Source: Oceanobacter antarcticus (lineage in GTDB: Bacteria; Pseudomonadota; Gammaproteobacteria; Pseudomonadales; Oceanobacteraceae). From it: a stretch of DNA of 64,000 bases. The stretch spans positions 5,333 through 69,332 of the forward strand of contig NZ_JBBKTX010000024.1 in the NCBI RefSeq assembly GCF_044962685.1. The letters run 5' to 3'. Below the pieces are notes generated by a model. That model did no database searches, was not told the origin of the DNA, and worked only from the letters and a program-made list of their open reading frames with translations. Shown here piece after piece: positions 63,152-64,000 of this stretch. Within the stretch, counting starts at the first letter, position 1; the number at the start of each line of letters is the position of its first letter. The translations under genes were made by a program, and so were the position numbers.

Positions 63152-63444
63152 TGCGCTCATACCTACTCACCGCCGCCGCTCGAAAAGACCTTATTGATAT
63201 TGGCCGCTTTACCTCTGAAAAATGGGGAAAGCGGCAACGCGACAAATACCTCAAGCAGCTTGATGATGCCTTCAAGCTGCTTGCTCGCCAACCTGAAATA
63301 GGCCGCGATGCGGATGACATAAAGGCCGGGTACAAAAAGTTCAGTCAGGGCAGCCATATCATCTTTTACCGAGCTGGCATGGAATCCAAGATCGTTGTGA
63401 TTCGAATCCTCCACAACAGTATGGATGTGGATCAGCACCTCTAA
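63151..63444 (+). CDS. parE: ParE-type toxin (RelE/ParE superfamily)
   Basis: 97 residues with the ParE fold: LTAAARKDLIDIGRFTSEKW, YLKQLDDAFKLLARQPEIGR, and KKFSQGSHIIFYRAGMES with VVIRILHNSMD at the C-terminus. ParE toxins usually poison DNA gyrase. Translation is coupled to parD by the TAATG overlap. It ends against the stop of a gene on the opposite strand (4-nt overlap). Confidence 0.92.
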   Translation: MRSYLLTAAARKDLIDIGRFTSEKWGKRQRDKYLKQLDDAFKLLARQPEIGRDADDIKAGYKKFSQGSHIIFYRAGMESKIVVIRILHNSMDVDQHL

Positions 63445-63944
63445 ATGTCACGCAATTTTCTGAACAAGCCAAGGGCGTGTTCTCCATGTTCGATAGCCAT
63501 ATCTAGAAACTCTCGATAATACTGTTCGTTTAGAATATTTTCTGGAATGGTATCGCGCTCTTTATCCGGAGTAAGCCTACCCATCAGCGGTAGTTGTGCT
63601 ATTTTATTTGGTCTTAACATACGAACCCAAGGCCCCATAGACTGCATAACCATGCCGAAGACATCAAATTGCTGCTTGTAGCCAAGGTACAGATATTTAT
63701 CGCCTTCTTCCATAACTTCAAACCATGCTGGCATGAATGGTTCAGAGTAAGTCATTAGGCCATCAAGTTTCTCAGCTACGGTGTGAGTAAAATGAGTTTC
63801 ATACCATGACTCAAAAAACTGTGATTGAAAATCGGGCCAAGTTAACAATTCAATATTTGTTAAATCTGCTGAAGAAAAGGCCCGCTCTGTCACCCTAGTT
63901 GTCCAGTAGGCGTTTTCGTCTAAATTCTTCTCAGAGTGGGTCAA
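63441..63944 (-). CDS. Unknown protein, N-terminus probably cut by an IS
   Basis: 167 residues in the longest frame, no family recognised; aromatic-rich (WPDFQSQFFESWYETHFTHT; GDKYLYLGYKQQFDVFGMVM), soluble by composition. The only available start, a TTG at 63944, has no ribosome site and lies 11 nt from the ATG of a transposase on the other strand, so the first 15-20 codons may be IS sequence and the true N-terminus lost. Low GC compared with the core genes. Confidence 0.5.
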   Translation of the reverse strand: MTHSEKNLDENAYWTTRVTERAFSSADLTNIELLTWPDFQSQFFESWYETHFTHTVAEKLDGLMTYSEPFMPAWFEVMEEGDKYLYLGYKQQFDVFGMVMQSMGPWVRMLRPNKIAQLPLMGRLTPDKERDTIPENILNEQYYREFLDMAIEHGEHALGLFRKLRDI

Positions 63945-63954
63945 AAGGATTGCT

Positions 63955-64000
63955 ATGCCGCGCTACTCAGACGAACGTAAGGCCGCTGTCTTGAAGAAGC
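63955..64000 (+). CDS. Transposase OrfA N-terminus (partial, runs off window)
   Basis: The visible 15 codons, MPRYSDERKAAVLKK, are typical of the start of helix-turn-helix OrfA transposases (IS3-like). AAGGA precedes the ATG by five bases. The rest lies beyond the right edge, so family assignment is provisional. Confidence 0.6.
   Translation, partial: MPRYSDERKAAVLKK

Overview
The window reads as the chromosome of a flagellated, probably marine or aquatic gammaproteobacterium. This is inferred from gene content: an sdhCDAB-sucA operon divergent from gltA, FabB-type fatty acid synthesis, a heptosyltransferase I of Gram-negative LPS core synthesis, a recCBD locus, a flgFGHIJKL block behind a sigma-54-type promoter, and a sodium/phosphate symporter behind a Pho box. 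The gene content resembles Oceanospirillales or Pseudomonas relatives, but I cannot name the genus.

Layout. 1-7.8 kb holds TCA-cycle genes: sucA (3' end outside the window), sdhB, sdhA, sdhD and sdhC on the minus strand, and gltA on the plus strand. 7.9-12.7 kb holds a beta-hydroxyacid dehydrogenase, a small protein with a CheZ-like D-x3-Q motif, a MOSC protein, a CheV-type coupling protein and an EAL-HDOD protein, so there is a signalling theme. 12.7-18.4 kb is envelope glycan chemistry: waaC, then on the opposite strand a flippase-like membrane protein, a GT2 polyprenyl-phosphate glycosyltransferase, an ArnT-like transferase and a PAP2 phosphatase. 18.7-25 kb holds fabB followed by the most unusual gene here, one 1629-residue polypeptide carrying all acetyl-CoA carboxylase activities in the order CT-alpha, helical linker, CT-beta, biotin carboxylase, biotinyl domain.

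25.1-29.5 kb holds a Roadblock/LC7 protein with an unknown partner gene and a DUF748/AsmA-like envelope protein. 29.6-39.3 kb is recC-recB-recD with 4-nt overlaps. 39.4-48.4 kb is a set of small transcription units: a 2H-phosphoesterase-like protein, a YciA-like thioesterase, a DUF1456 protein, TrhO, a MoxR/VWA pair, a Na/Pi symporter with a coiled-coil partner, a DUF805 protein and an MscS channel. 49-61.4 kb is the flagellar rod/ring/hook-junction operon (flgF, G, H, I, J, K, L). It is interrupted by a chemoreceptor gene, a carboxymuconolactone-decarboxylase-like gene, an unknown 120-residue gene and a MITE-like element. FlgK is strongly enlarged.

61.6-64 kb is accessory: a GNAT acetyltransferase, an internally deleted IS with a transposase 3' remnant, a possible attC-like site, a parDE toxin-antitoxin pair with a clear operator palindrome, an unknown gene, and the first codons of another IS transposase. 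Several intergenic palindromic elements (near 40.3, 48.6, 55.0 and 55.3 kb) point to past mobile-element activity. No rRNA, tRNA or CRISPR array was seen.
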